This document shows positions 8,298-16,862 of a stretch of DNA of 64,000 nt, piece by piece; the stretch's first letter is position 1; the number at the start of each line of letters is the position of its first letter. This DNA is from GCA-2731375 sp964631725 (GTDB lineage Bacteria > Pseudomonadota > Alphaproteobacteria > GCA-2731375), in NCBI GenBank assembly GCA_964631725.1, contig CAZVYX010000003.1:62001-126000 (forward strand). The letters run 5' to 3'. The notes below the pieces were generated by a model that did no database searches, was not told the DNA's origin, and was given only the letters and a program-made list of their open reading frames with translations. The translations under genes were made by a program, and so were the position numbers.

Positions 8298-10070
8298 TCA
8301 ATATCTTGCCGTGGCCCGCTCTATCTGCTCGATCATGATTTTGGCGAAGTCCGGGTCGTCAAAATATTCGTCATAGGCCTCTTGAATAAAGGCCAGGGTC
8401 ACCGGATCGGGCAGGCCGTAATTGTTGAACGCGTTAGGCGGCTGGTCATCCCAGATCCCATCATGGCGGTAGCCCATCGCCTCCAGTAATTCGATGCCCT
8501 GCTTAGGTATGGTCAGATCGACGACCAGGGCATCATCCGCCTCGCAGGCATCGTTTAGGGGCGGCGTATCGCCGGGGTAGTAGACGCTGGCCTGTTCGCC
8601 GCAGTAGGTCGCGCTCGATGGCGCCGCCGCGCCCCGCCCGACTGTTGAAAGCGCCAGGTTGGCGAGCACATCCTGGGTCGCGCCAAGCGCAATGCGGTCG
8701 CTTTTCTCGGCCCCGCCAAAGGCGCCAAGCGCCGTGGCGATCTGCATGTAGTGGCGCGCGGCGGAGACGTTCCGCGTCCGCGCAATGATCGCCGCCTCCT
8801 TCTTGATGCGGTCGAGAATGGCACCCTTGTTCTTGCGGATCGCCTGCATTTTGTAGCGAAGGCGCGAGACGGTGCCCGCTTCGAAGCGGGCCAGGGCATA
8901 GCGCTGTTGACGCGCCTTCCGCTTTTTCACTCCAGCATTGGACGCGGGCGCCCGCGCGGCGGTTTTGATGCCCGGCGGCTCGGCCCAGGGCGTACTTATA
9001 ATTCCGCTGGGATCGTGTTTTTGCTGTCCGCCTGACGATTTTCGCCCACCGCCCGCCCGGCCGCGCCGCTTGCGTTCCCGGTATTTGGCGAAGCGCTGCA
9101 ACATGGCCTGCTGGTTGCGCGCGCCGCCCGTGGCGGCCAGTTGTTTCAACTCCTCCACCGACAGCACACCCGACATATAGTCGGGTGCGTTGGGCTTCTT
9201 GATGTGGATCGCCGCCATGTTCTTGAGCGATTTCAGGGTCTTGCGAAAATCGTCCGGAATGCACTTTTCGCCGGCCAGAACGACTTCCCGACACAGGCGC
9301 TGGGCGACGCTGTCCCACAAATGCGCATCCTCGCAGGCAACGCCCTTTTTCTTCAGCTCGGCGCAACGGCGATGTTGCCGAAAGGAATCTTCCGGCGTTT
9401 TCGCCTTGAACGGGCCGTCGCCCCTGTTCTTGCAGGCCGAGTTGAAGGCCATCTGTGCCGGGTCGGAGGTGTCACAGGCGGTGAACGCGGCGTTGCGCCG
9501 GCCGGCATCAATGCGGGCCTGTTCGGCGCGGCGGGCTTCTTCCGCCGCCTTGCGCCGGTTGATTTCGGCCTGACGCGCAACTTCTTCCTGCCACTTGCGT
9601 GCCGCCTCGGCCTGCAGGCGCGCCTGTTCCCGGGCCTGCTTCTGCTCGTAAGCCTGAATGCGCTGGCGATGCGCCGCGGCCTTTTGCTCAGCCTCCGCCG
9701 CCCAGGAGCTCATCAGGCCGACAATGCCTATGACGCCGGTTAGGGCCGACGCCGCCCTGTTTCCACCACTACCACCGCCGCTGTAAGAGCCGCCGCCGCG
9801 CCGGCCCGTGCAATAGGCCTGAATGGCATTGCGGTATTGCTGCGCCGCGGCATATTGCGCCGCCGGATTGTGGCCCCGCCGGGCATAATTCAGCGCCTGG
9901 TTCATACGGTTCCGCAATTGCGCGCAGCCCTGTTGTGCCGCTGCCGGCTCCGGCGCCAAGAGCATAGCCGCGAGCACCGCGATAGCGGCAGCCATGGCCA
10001 ACCGCCGCGCGGTTATCCCATATATTCCCCATCCGGTGATTGGCCCCTGTCCGATGCAGCGGTTCGTCAT
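8298..10070 (-). CDS. Exported coiled-coil protein of unknown function
   Basis: About 590 residues with no recognised enzyme domain. A signal peptide is likely (LAMAAAIAVLAAMLLAPEPAAAQQ; cleavage near AAA-QQ), placing it in the periplasm. Then come a Cys-containing N-terminal segment (QQGCAQLRNRMNQALNYARR), a Gly/Ser linker, and about 90 residues of Ala/Glu/Gln/Arg-rich heptads that should form a coiled coil. A middle Cys-rich part (at least five Cys) and a basic, low-complexity stretch (KYRERKRRGRAGGGRK) follow. The last 110 residues are acidic. ATG 10070 was chosen; a later ATG at 9995 would shorten the basic n-region. It diverges from the TPR/FGE-like gene by 114 bp and may work with those exported proteins, which is inference only. 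Confidence 0.75.
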   Translation of the reverse strand: MTNRCIGQGPITGWGIYGITARRLAMAAAIAVLAAMLLAPEPAAAQQGCAQLRNRMNQALNYARRGHNPAAQYAAAQQYRNAIQAYCTGRRGGGSYSGGGSGGNRAASALTGVIGIVGLMSSWAAEAEQKAAAHRQRIQAYEQKQAREQARLQAEAARKWQEEVARQAEINRRKAAEEARRAEQARIDAGRRNAAFTACDTSDPAQMAFNSACKNRGDGPFKAKTPEDSFRQHRRCAELKKKGVACEDAHLWDSVAQRLCREVVLAGEKCIPDDFRKTLKSLKNMAAIHIKKPNAPDYMSGVLSVEELKQLAATGGARNQQAMLQRFAKYRERKRRGRAGGGRKSSGGQQKHDPSGIISTPWAEPPGIKTAARAPASNAGVKKRKARQQRYALARFEAGTVSRLRYKMQAIRKNKGAILDRIKKEAAIIARTRNVSAARHYMQIATALGAFGGAEKSDRIALGATQDVLANLALSTVGRGAAAPSSATYCGEQASVYYPGDTPPLNDACEADDALVVDLTIPKQGIELLEAMGYRHDGIWDDQPPNAFNNYGLPDPVTLAFIQEAYDEYFDDPDFAKIMIEQIERATARY

Positions 10071-10184
10071 GACCAGATCCCAAGCTGCGGCATGCCACAA
10101 ACAGTGATGGATCTTACCATAATATGTTTCGCCAATGGGATTTTGCTGTGTATTTTATTACCTGCACTTGCGGAGGTCCTTGTA

Positions 10185-11456
10185 ATGTTTGGTTCCGTTG
10201 CTTACCCGCGCAAGGCCATGTTGGCTTCGGCCGCCGGGATTTACTGCCTGCTGGCGGCGTCATTTGCGTGCAGTGTTCCGGTCAAGGCGGCCGGGAATAC
10301 GCCTGTGCCATCAACTACTTGGCTGCAGCTTGCCGATGCCCGCAAGGGCGCCGCCGACCGGCTGTTCCTCACGGCCATCAAGCTCTACCGCGCCGGCGAT
10401 CTGGAGGGCGCGGCGGAGAATTTCGAGATGGGCCTGAGCATCGACCCCGAAAACCCCGTGGCGCATTTCTACTTTGCCGAAACCCTCAGCGACATGAAGC
10501 GGGACAAGGCCGCGCTGGCCCACTACCGAAAGGCGTCGGAACTGGCCCCCGGTTCCGAGGAAGGCATCATCGCCAACCTGAAGCTGAAGAAACTGGCGCA
10601 AAAGTTTGCGCCCGGAAAAGTGTTCAAAGACTGCGATAGCTGCCCCGAAATGGTCGTCATTCCGGCGGGATCGTTCATCATGGGTTCGAGGGAGCAAGAA
10701 CGAATTTGGGCGGCCAAAAGCGCTTGGCCAGATGCCAAATACAGCTCGGAAAGGGCCTCCCATAAGCGCATGTATGACGGTATGGAATCTCCAAACCGGC
10801 GGGTCACGCTGCGCTACGCCTTCGCTATTGGTCGCTATGAAGTGACCGTCGGTCAATGGAAGGCATGCGTGGCGGCGGCTAAATGCAAGGAACTGCCGAA
10901 AGATTTCGACTATAGGGGCAAACCGGTCCAAAGACCCGACGATGTCGCGGTTCATAAAGTGAGTTGGAACGGCGTCAAATCATACCTGCAATGGCTCAGC
11001 CTGAAGACCGGCCTACGTTATCGATTACCAAGCGAATCCGAGTGGGAATATATGGCGCGCGCCGGCACCACGACAGCCTTCAATTTCGGGCAGAACATCG
11101 ATGTCAGCCAAGCGCATTTCTCGGATGTCTATGGCGGAATAAGCCATTACGCACCGATTTCGGTCGGGCGGTACCAAGCCAACGCATTTGGTGTTTACGA
11201 CGTACATGGAAACGTTGCCGAAATAACCGAGGATTGTCAGGGCGCGTATGGCAGCGTGCCGTCAGACGGCAGCGCACATACGCCGTCGGGATCCTATAGC
11301 AATTGCCATGCCAGAATGACGCGCGGTGGTTCCTTTTCCGACGGCCGGCACGCAGTCCGATCGGCGGCACGCGGCGTTACGATGGTCCTGGGCCTTGACG
11401 GCAAAGACTTCCATGCAATTGGTTTGGGCTTCCGCGTGACGCGAGATTTGGATTGA
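10185..11456 (+). CDS. Exported TPR protein with an FGE/SUMF1-like C-terminal domain
   Basis: A 423-residue protein. Residues 1-37 form a signal peptide (LASAAGIYCLLAASFACSVPVKAAG). Residues 45-135 are TPR-like helices (AADRLFLTAIKLYRAGDLEG, then GLSIDPENPVAHFYFAETL). From about 156 a formylglycine-generating-enzyme-like fold begins with MVVIPAGSFIMGS and continues through IGRYEVTVGQWKAC, YRLPSESEWEYMARAG and FGVYDVHGNVAEIT. The terminal RGGSFSDGRHAVRSAARG keeps the fold signature but lacks the Cys pair that binds copper in true FGE, so sulfatase activation is unlikely; a binding or scaffold role fits better. GGAGG 8 nt before ATG 10185 fixes the start, although the frame is open much further upstream. 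First gene of a four-gene series sharing the TPR cassette. Confidence 0.87.
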   Translation: MFGSVAYPRKAMLASAAGIYCLLAASFACSVPVKAAGNTPVPSTTWLQLADARKGAADRLFLTAIKLYRAGDLEGAAENFEMGLSIDPENPVAHFYFAETLSDMKRDKAALAHYRKASELAPGSEEGIIANLKLKKLAQKFAPGKVFKDCDSCPEMVVIPAGSFIMGSREQERIWAAKSAWPDAKYSSERASHKRMYDGMESPNRRVTLRYAFAIGRYEVTVGQWKACVAAAKCKELPKDFDYRGKPVQRPDDVAVHKVSWNGVKSYLQWLSLKTGLRYRLPSESEWEYMARAGTTTAFNFGQNIDVSQAHFSDVYGGISHYAPISVGRYQANAFGVYDVHGNVAEITEDCQGAYGSVPSDGSAHTPSGSYSNCHARMTRGGSFSDGRHAVRSAARGVTMVLGLDGKDFHAIGLGFRVTRDLD

Positions 11457-11464
11457 GGTTCGAA

Positions 11465-12499
11465 ATGAAACGAACCAGACCATACAGATGTATTTCAGCA
11501 GCGCTCTCGGTTTTGCTTGCCATAACGGTTCTTGGCTCCGCCCAGGCCCGTGATCCAAAGACGTCCCGATTCCTGCAACTGGCCGATGCGAAGTCAGAGG
11601 CGGCAGATCAGGTCTTTCTGGAGGCCGTGAAGCTCTACCGCGCCGGTGATCTGGCCGGCGCGGTGGAACAGTTCGAACTGGGCCTGTCGATCGACCCCAA
11701 TAATGCCGCCGGGCATTTCTACCTGGCCAAGACTTATGATGGCCTGAAGCGCCGCAACGATGCGTTGATCCACTATCGGAAGGCGGCTGAACTTGGCCCC
11801 GGCACCAAGGAAGGCATTATTGCGGCGGCAACTGTAAAGAGCCTCGAGAAGAAGCTTCGGGATAAGGCCGCCGCCGAACAGAAACGCGTCGAGGAAGAGC
11901 GGAAACGGAAGGAGGTCTCGGCGCTGCTCAGCACGGAAAATATCGACCGCTGTTACAAGAACAAGCAACCGAAAACCATGCTGCAAGGCTGCAATGCCTT
12001 GATTCGCTATTACTCGGCCAAGAACGAGATGACGCCTGATCCTATGCACATGTTCAGTTTGGCCGGAGCCATTCTACAGCGGGCCATCGCCCATGGACAC
12101 AACCGCGACTGGAGCGCCGCCATTGACGATTTCGAACAGGTCATCGCGATACGCAAGCCTGTCATCATGGATAGCGAGTTCAAGACAAACAATGCCAATT
12201 CGCTTGTCAGCGCAACCAATGGACTGGCCTGGCTGCGCGCCACCTGTCCGGATGGTCGTTATCGCTCAGGCGCCGAGGCGGTTCGTCTTGCGGCCGAGGC
12301 GGTACGCATGCGGCCCTGGCCGGAATATCGCGACACCCTGGCCGCCGCCTATGCCGAGGCCGGTCGGTTCGAGGATGCCGCCAGTGAGCAGGAAGCCGCG
12401 ATTGCCATGCTCAACGACAGAGGCAAACAATTGTATCTGAAGAAATTCCGGGCCCGATTGGCCCTCTATCGTCAGGGGAAACCGTATCGAGCTCCATAA
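11465..12499 (+). CDS. Exported TPR cassette protein 1
   Basis: 344 residues: signal peptide (ISAALSVLLAITVLGSAQA), then the shared cassette (FLQLADAKSEAADQVFLEAV, GLSIDPNNAAGHFYLAKTYD, HYRKAAELGPGTKEGIIAAA), then a charged coiled-coil linker near residues 125-150 (KRVEEERKRKEV). The C-terminal half carries a second TPR-like part ending ATCPDGRYRSGAEAVRLAAE and DTLAAAYAEAGRFEDAASEQ. Function unknown; TPRs bind proteins or peptides. It starts 8 nt after the stop of the FGE-like gene with GAGG as ribosome binding site, so the genes are in one operon. The C-terminus is closely similar to that of the next gene but the middle is unrelated. Confidence 0.85.
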   Translation: MKRTRPYRCISAALSVLLAITVLGSAQARDPKTSRFLQLADAKSEAADQVFLEAVKLYRAGDLAGAVEQFELGLSIDPNNAAGHFYLAKTYDGLKRRNDALIHYRKAAELGPGTKEGIIAAATVKSLEKKLRDKAAAEQKRVEEERKRKEVSALLSTENIDRCYKNKQPKTMLQGCNALIRYYSAKNEMTPDPMHMFSLAGAILQRAIAHGHNRDWSAAIDDFEQVIAIRKPVIMDSEFKTNNANSLVSATNGLAWLRATCPDGRYRSGAEAVRLAAEAVRMRPWPEYRDTLAAAYAEAGRFEDAASEQEAAIAMLNDRGKQLYLKKFRARLALYRQGKPYRAP

Positions 12500-12667
12500 T
12501 GGCCAAGGTAAGCTGATCCAGCCTGGGCGAACGATGATGCATTGAGATCTGATATGACACGCGCATTGACATACCGATTGCCGTTGACACTGCTTGGTGT
12601 TTTTCTTGTTCTCGCCCTCCATGCTCCCGCCAATGCCGGCGATCCGCAGGCGCCCGTGGTCCTGCAA
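12455..12667 (+). repeat. 213-bp direct repeat, copy 1
   Basis: Identical base for base to 13532-13744, offset 1077 bp. It covers the last 15 codons of TPR gene 1, the 54-bp spacer, and the first 38 codons of TPR gene 2 (signal peptide and start of the cassette). It ends where the two genes begin to differ at a Val/Leu codon. The arrangement is what unequal crossing-over or gene conversion between neighbouring paralogues leaves behind. Confidence 0.95.
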
Positions 12668-13576
12668 GTCGCGGACGCGCGGTCGGAGGCGGCGGACCGC
12701 TTCTTCCTCAAGGCGGTGAAGCTGTATCGCTCCGGCGATCTGACGGGTGCGGCGGAGCAGTTCAAGCTTGGTCTGAGCATCAATCCGGAGAACCCGGTGG
12801 CGCACTACTATTACGCCGAAACCCTGAAGGCCATGCAGCGCGAGGCGGAGGCCCTGGCGCATTACGAAAAAGCGGCGAAATTCGGCCCTGACACCACCGA
12901 AGGCATCATGGCGGCGGCGGTCATGCCAGGGCTCAGGCGTAAGGTCGAGGCGACCGAAAAGAAGAAAACGGAAAGGAAAGCGGAAAAAAAGGCCGCCGCC
13001 GAGAAGGTTCATTGCTCGCCTTTCGCTACCGGCACGACAGATGTGATCAAGGTGTGCAGTGAAAAAATTCGAGCCTTTGCGGAGCAACAAGTGAATCCGT
13101 CGAAGTTCATGTTCAAGGATCCGGCCTACATGGGTGCCGACTATCACACTATCCGCGCAAATGCATACTTCCGGAACGGCAATTTTTCTGCTGCTGTTCG
13201 TGACTTCGAGAGATCCATGGATTTGGAGAAACAGGTCGTTTGGGAAAACTACCCAGGATTAGCGACTCCAGATATGACGCGTTGGGAAGCGCTCAGGGGA
13301 TTCGCCTGGCTGCGGGCGACCTGTCGGGACAAACGTTACCGCTCGGGCGCTGACGCGGTTCGCCTCGCCCTTGAAGCCGTTCGTATGCACCGCTGGCCGC
13401 AAGCGCAAGATACCCTGGCCGCCGCCTACGCCGAAGCCGGTCGGTTCGGGGATGCCGTCAGGGAGCAGCAAGCGGCGATTGCAAACCTTTCCGATTCCGG
13501 CAAACAACAATTCTTGAAACAATTCCAGGCTCGATTGGCCCTCTATCGTCAGGGGAAACCGTATCGAGCTCCATAA
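12554..13576 (+). CDS. Exported TPR cassette protein 2
   Basis: 340 residues with signal peptide (LPLTLLGVFLVLALHAPANA), TPR cassette (VADARSEAADRFFLKAVKLY; GLSINPENPVAHYYYAETLK; HYEKAAKFGPDTTEGIMAAA), a Lys/Glu-rich linker (KKKTERKAEKKAAAEK), a middle region of its own, and a C-terminus matching TPR protein 1 (LRATCRDKRYRSGADAVRLA; DTLAAAYAEAGRFGDAVREQ; ARLALYRQGKPYRAP). ATG 12554 was chosen over TTG 12542. The signal peptide is identical to that of TPR protein 3 and the C-terminal end identical to that of protein 1, so the gene is a mosaic of its neighbours. Function unknown. Confidence 0.85.
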   Translation: MTRALTYRLPLTLLGVFLVLALHAPANAGDPQAPVVLQVADARSEAADRFFLKAVKLYRSGDLTGAAEQFKLGLSINPENPVAHYYYAETLKAMQREAEALAHYEKAAKFGPDTTEGIMAAAVMPGLRRKVEATEKKKTERKAEKKAAAEKVHCSPFATGTTDVIKVCSEKIRAFAEQQVNPSKFMFKDPAYMGADYHTIRANAYFRNGNFSAAVRDFERSMDLEKQVVWENYPGLATPDMTRWEALRGFAWLRATCRDKRYRSGADAVRLALEAVRMHRWPQAQDTLAAAYAEAGRFGDAVREQQAAIANLSDSGKQQFLKQFQARLALYRQGKPYRAP

Positions 13577-13744
13577 TGGCCAAGGTAAGCTGATCCAGCC
13601 TGGGCGAACGATGATGCATTGAGATCTGATATGACACGCGCATTGACATACCGATTGCCGTTGACACTGCTTGGTGTTTTTCTTGTTCTCGCCCTCCATG
13701 CTCCCGCCAATGCCGGCGATCCGCAGGCGCCCGTGGTCCTGCAA
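13532..13744 (+). repeat. 213-bp direct repeat, copy 2
   Basis: Exact copy of 12455-12667. It spans the end of TPR gene 2, the 54-bp spacer and the signal-peptide region of TPR gene 3. Beyond both edges similarity continues at a lower level through the TPR cassette, so the identical core marks the most recent exchange. Confidence 0.95.
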
Positions 13745-14707
13745 CTGGCCGACGCGCGATCCGAAGCGGCGGACCGCTTCTTCCTCAAGGCGGTGCAGCT
13801 GTACCGGGCCGGCGATCTGACGGGCGCGGCGGAGCAGTTCGAGTTTGGCCTGAGCATCAATCCGGAGAACCCGGTGGCGCACTACTATTACGCCGAGACC
13901 CTGAAGGCCATGCAACGCGAGGCGGAGGCCCTGGCCCATTACGAAAAAGCGGCGAAATTCGGCCCCGACACCACCGAAGGCATCATGGCGGCGGCGGTCA
14001 TAACAAAGCTCAAGCGCAAGGTAGACGCGGCCAAGGCGGCGCAAGACGCCAAAACGCGGGCGCAAGCCGATATCGCCGATGAAAAGGCGTGCGAGGATTG
14101 GGAATCGACGCCAAGCCGGCGGAACCAAGGCTGTACGGCGGTCATCGTGAAACTTTCAGCCCCGCCGATTACTGCTTTGAAAGACTTGGCGGTGGCATTG
14201 TGGCGACGGGCCTCCAACCAAGCTCTACTCGGCAAATGCGCGGCGGCTGTCAAAGATCTAGTGCGGGCGCGTAATCTATTGCTTGAGCTGACAAAGGGAA
14301 AACCCCGCCAAGACAACTTTGACTACCTTACTCTCGAAGATGTCACTATTGGCCTCACAAATGTCCTAACGACGTCACCGCGCCGCCAATGCAGGTCGGG
14401 AAAGGAAGCTTTGCGATTGGCCGCGGAGTTCCCAATTTTCCGCGATGACAAGACGGAGCGACATCATAGGGCCCTGGCGCCCATCTATGCGGAAGTCGGA
14501 CAATTCGACCGCGCCATACAAGAGCAGGAAGCAGCCATAGAATCGCGGAAGCAATTCTTCAAGGAAGTGTCCTGGTCCAAGGCCGATATGAAAACAGTTC
14601 TTGATAGCATGCAGCAAGTTTTGGAAGTCCTGCGAAAACATAAGCCAATCCGATATTGCAAGATGGCGGAAAAGCAATTTACAGAACTCTGCGACGGGAT
14701 CGATTAG
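13631..14707 (+). CDS. Exported TPR cassette protein 3
   Basis: 358 residues. Signal peptide identical to that of protein 2, then the cassette (LADARSEAADRFFLKAVQLY; GLSINPENPVAHYYYAETLK; KAAKFGPDTTEGIMAAAVIT). From about residue 135 it departs from the paralogues: a Lys/Ala linker, a domain with Cys residues (ACEDWESTPSRRNQGCTAVI), then TPR-like helices (RSGKEALRLAAEFP; APIYAEVGQFDRAIQEQEAA) and a unique tail ending KMAEKQFTELCDGID. It appears to be the same N-terminal cassette joined to a different C-terminal partner. It ends 13 bp before the stop of the convergent DUF3137-like gene. Function unknown. Confidence 0.85.
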   Translation: MTRALTYRLPLTLLGVFLVLALHAPANAGDPQAPVVLQLADARSEAADRFFLKAVQLYRAGDLTGAAEQFEFGLSINPENPVAHYYYAETLKAMQREAEALAHYEKAAKFGPDTTEGIMAAAVITKLKRKVDAAKAAQDAKTRAQADIADEKACEDWESTPSRRNQGCTAVIVKLSAPPITALKDLAVALWRRASNQALLGKCAAAVKDLVRARNLLLELTKGKPRQDNFDYLTLEDVTIGLTNVLTTSPRRQCRSGKEALRLAAEFPIFRDDKTERHHRALAPIYAEVGQFDRAIQEQEAAIESRKQFFKEVSWSKADMKTVLDSMQQVLEVLRKHKPIRYCKMAEKQFTELCDGID

Positions 14708-14720
14708 CTGCCATACGCCA

Positions 14721-15686
14721 TCAGGCGGTCTTGGCGTTGCGTTCAGTGAAATGGCACAGGCCCAGCAGGGCGCGGGCCTCGTCCTCGACGGCTGCGGGCC
14801 GGTGGATGAAGCTGGCCGGGCGCGGCGCTGCCAACAGGATGCCGTCACCGTCCACGTGACAACGGATACTGTCGCAATTCATTGCCCACGCTAGTTCATC
14901 CAGCGCCTCGACAAGTCCGCTATCAGCGGCTTGGGCCGCGTCTTCCGGGTTGTCGGCGCGAACCTGGAAGTTACCAGTCAGCCCTCCACCGACTTCCGAC
15001 GGCAGGTTGGCCGCCGCGATCCAGCAGGATTTGACGCCAGCGCCCAGCAAGGCCAGCCGGCCTTGTAGCGGCATTGGTGATGGCAACGCGGCCAGGAAAC
15101 CCTCGAACACGGTCTCATCGTCGCCGTCGGGCCAGATCATGCTCAGTTCGACGTCGGCAATCTCGCAGGCGCTACCGTTCGAACCCCGGCGGAACAGTGC
15201 GCGGCACCGGGGCTGGGCAAATTCCGCCACCAGCCCGGCCCTGAAAAAAGATGTTGCGTCAAAATCCTTCCCACTGCCGATTTCGTACCGCCAGCCGGGC
15301 CGGAACGCGGCAATGGTGCGAAACAGCAGGGCGCGGATGTCCAGGTTCTGCCGCCGCGCCACATCCATGGCGCCCAGGCCGCCCAGGATAAGGCCGATGA
15401 TGATCAGGCCGCCGCCAAGCCAAGCCAGATCGATCCGCGCGGCCAGGCCCGTATCCCCGGCCAGCATCAGCTGCCAAAACCGACCATCGAAGCGATAGAC
15501 GATCCAGGCCATGGCGGCGGCAAGCCCCGCCAGCCCGCCCAGAACGATGCGCCGGATCATCGCCCCACGCCGGCGGCGGGCGGTCGGTTGCAACCGGCGC
15601 AGCTCGGGTGCGGCGATGCGCGCGAAGACCGCCGCGTAGCCCGCCTCGTGCGGCGCCCGTTCGCGAAAGCCATAGTCCTCGCTCAT
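14721..15686 (-). CDS. DUF3137-like membrane protein
   Basis: 321 residues from ATG 15686, which has GAGGAAG upstream; the frame is open further but without support. A cytoplasmic N-terminus (about 50 residues, Arg-rich) precedes two membrane helices (MIRRIVLGGLAGLAAAMAWIV and LAWLGGGLIIIGLILGGLGA) and a large soluble C-terminal domain with a pattern like DUF3137 (CEIADVELSMIWPDGDDETV, then VFEGFLAALPSP). The second DUF3137 protein of the window, at 35857, is linked to lemA and has the same order of parts. The match is by pattern and not secure. Role unknown. Confidence 0.7.
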   Translation of the reverse strand: MSEDYGFRERAPHEAGYAAVFARIAAPELRRLQPTARRRRGAMIRRIVLGGLAGLAAAMAWIVYRFDGRFWQLMLAGDTGLAARIDLAWLGGGLIIIGLILGGLGAMDVARRQNLDIRALLFRTIAAFRPGWRYEIGSGKDFDATSFFRAGLVAEFAQPRCRALFRRGSNGSACEIADVELSMIWPDGDDETVFEGFLAALPSPMPLQGRLALLGAGVKSCWIAAANLPSEVGGGLTGNFQVRADNPEDAAQAADSGLVEALDELAWAMNCDSIRCHVDGDGILLAAPRPASFIHRPAAVEDEARALLGLCHFTERNAKTA

Positions 15687-15789
15687 GGCATCTTCCTCTT
15701 TCCGCCCGACGGGTGGGACCGATTGTCCTCGCATCGAAACAGCGAAAGCAGGCGCGGCCATTGTCCCACCCGCGCGCGTCGCGACGCAA

Positions 15790-16287
15790 CTAGCCCGGGT
15801 CGATTTCCTGGAACACCCCCAAATTCCTCGCAACCTGGAAATAACCCTCGATATCGAACCTTGCTGACAGGTTCACAGAGGCGATCCGTTCCAGGGCGTC
15901 GAAATCGTCGGAACCGAACGTCAAGTCGGACCCCGGCAGTTCCGCCTTGGCGCGCATCTCGATCGGTCCGGTTCGTGTCGTCCCGCCGCCCTCAAGAAAC
16001 CTGGTCGGAAAGCTCAATTGCAGCACCGGCAGTTCGTCCCCCTTACTGTCGATTGGCGCGGCATATTGGCTGCCCAGGATCAGGAGAGCCGGATCCCTGA
16101 ACGCGATTCTCGGTTGCGACAGCCCCGGCATGCCAGTGTTGTCCTGCTCCGGCGCGGTGTTGTGAAGGATATAATCGATCGTGAAGGTCTCGCCGACATT
16201 GATCGAGCGGTCGAACCCGACCGCGCTGGTCTCGGCGGTCAGGTCGAGATAGCTTCTGGCCTCCGCCCATAATGAATACATCTGCAT
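15790..16287 (-). CDS. Hypothetical protein, mostly beta-strand
   Basis: 165 residues from ATG 16287, preceded by GGGAGAA at suitable distance; the frame continues upstream without a better start. No signal peptide or membrane helix. The sequence alternates polar and hydrophobic residues and is rich in Gly, Thr and Asp (INVGETFTIDYILHNTAPEQ; LPVLQLSFPTRFLEGGGTTR), suggesting a beta-sandwich. It is not recognised. It lies 103 bp upstream of the DUF3137-like gene on the same strand, so they may be expressed together. Confidence 0.6.
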   Translation of the reverse strand: MQMYSLWAEARSYLDLTAETSAVGFDRSINVGETFTIDYILHNTAPEQDNTGMPGLSQPRIAFRDPALLILGSQYAAPIDSKGDELPVLQLSFPTRFLEGGGTTRTGPIEMRAKAELPGSDLTFGSDDFDALERIASVNLSARFDIEGYFQVARNLGVFQEIDPG

Positions 16288-16342
16288 ATCATAATTTCTC
16301 CCAGAATCTGTGGATCGACGCCATTGCCGGTTTTGCAACGGG

Positions 16343-16519
16343 CTAGCGGCGTCGCTCCAGAATGGTCGCAACCAACCAGGCGCCGCAAATGGCGACAGTC
16401 GCACCGCCGATGACCATGAAGGCCTCGTCCCAGCCCACATAACGTTCAAGGATATGACCGAGGAGCAACGCCGCAATGATGGCTCCGGCAACGGTGTATT
16501 TTCTTGCGCGCGGTGTCAT
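16343..16519 (-). CDS. Small two-helix membrane protein
   Basis: 58 residues from ATG 16519 (a TTG at 16537 would add six). It consists of a basic N-terminus (MTPRARKY), a first helix (TVAGAIIAALLLGHIL), a short loop (ERYVGWDEA), a second helix (FMVIGGATVAICGAWLVATI) and a basic end (LERRR), a clean hairpin topology. No ribosome binding site is obvious, and no family is recognised. It lies 55 bp upstream of the hypothetical gene on the same strand. Confidence 0.5.
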   Translation of the reverse strand: MTPRARKYTVAGAIIAALLLGHILERYVGWDEAFMVIGGATVAICGAWLVATILERRR

Positions 16520-16694
16520 CGGGCAATCGTAGACCAATGGGACTTGCGCCGTCCCGAATTATCACACCGAATCCCGCTTCCTGAGAGCCCAAAGCGGAAG
16601 GGCCCAGCCGGCTTCAAATGTGGGACTATGGGTGGGGCTAATCACAGACGTAGACGCGGCATTTGATGTATTTCAATAAGTTAGCTGCCAAAAA

Positions 16695-16784
16695 TGGCGG
16701 ATGGGGTGGGATTCGAACCCACGAGACGCTTTCACGCCTGCTGGTTTTCAAGACCAGTGCCTTCAACCACTCGGCCACCCATCC
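16695..16784 (-). tRNA. tRNA-Ser (TGA anticodon)
   Basis: A 90-nt class II tRNA on the minus strand. The acceptor stem pairs GGATGGG with CCCATCC, followed by discriminator G and an encoded CCA (16695-16697). The anticodon loop CTTGAAA carries TGA (complement of 16748-16750), reading UCN serine codons. A long variable arm (CAGGCGTGAAAGCGTC region) and the T-arm GTGGGTTCGAATCCCAC are present. No integrase or repeat flanks it. Confidence 0.97.
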
Positions 16785-16862
16785 ATCGGCTCGGTTGCAC
16801 GCGTGTAGCAAATCAGCCGCGCCCTGGGAAGCGCAATTGCGCCGCCGCCAGATGCCGTCGCG

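Noticed and set aside
16695..16784. tRNA-Ser gene as the attachment site of an integrated element
   Set aside because: No integrase gene and no duplicated tRNA 3' end within the window.
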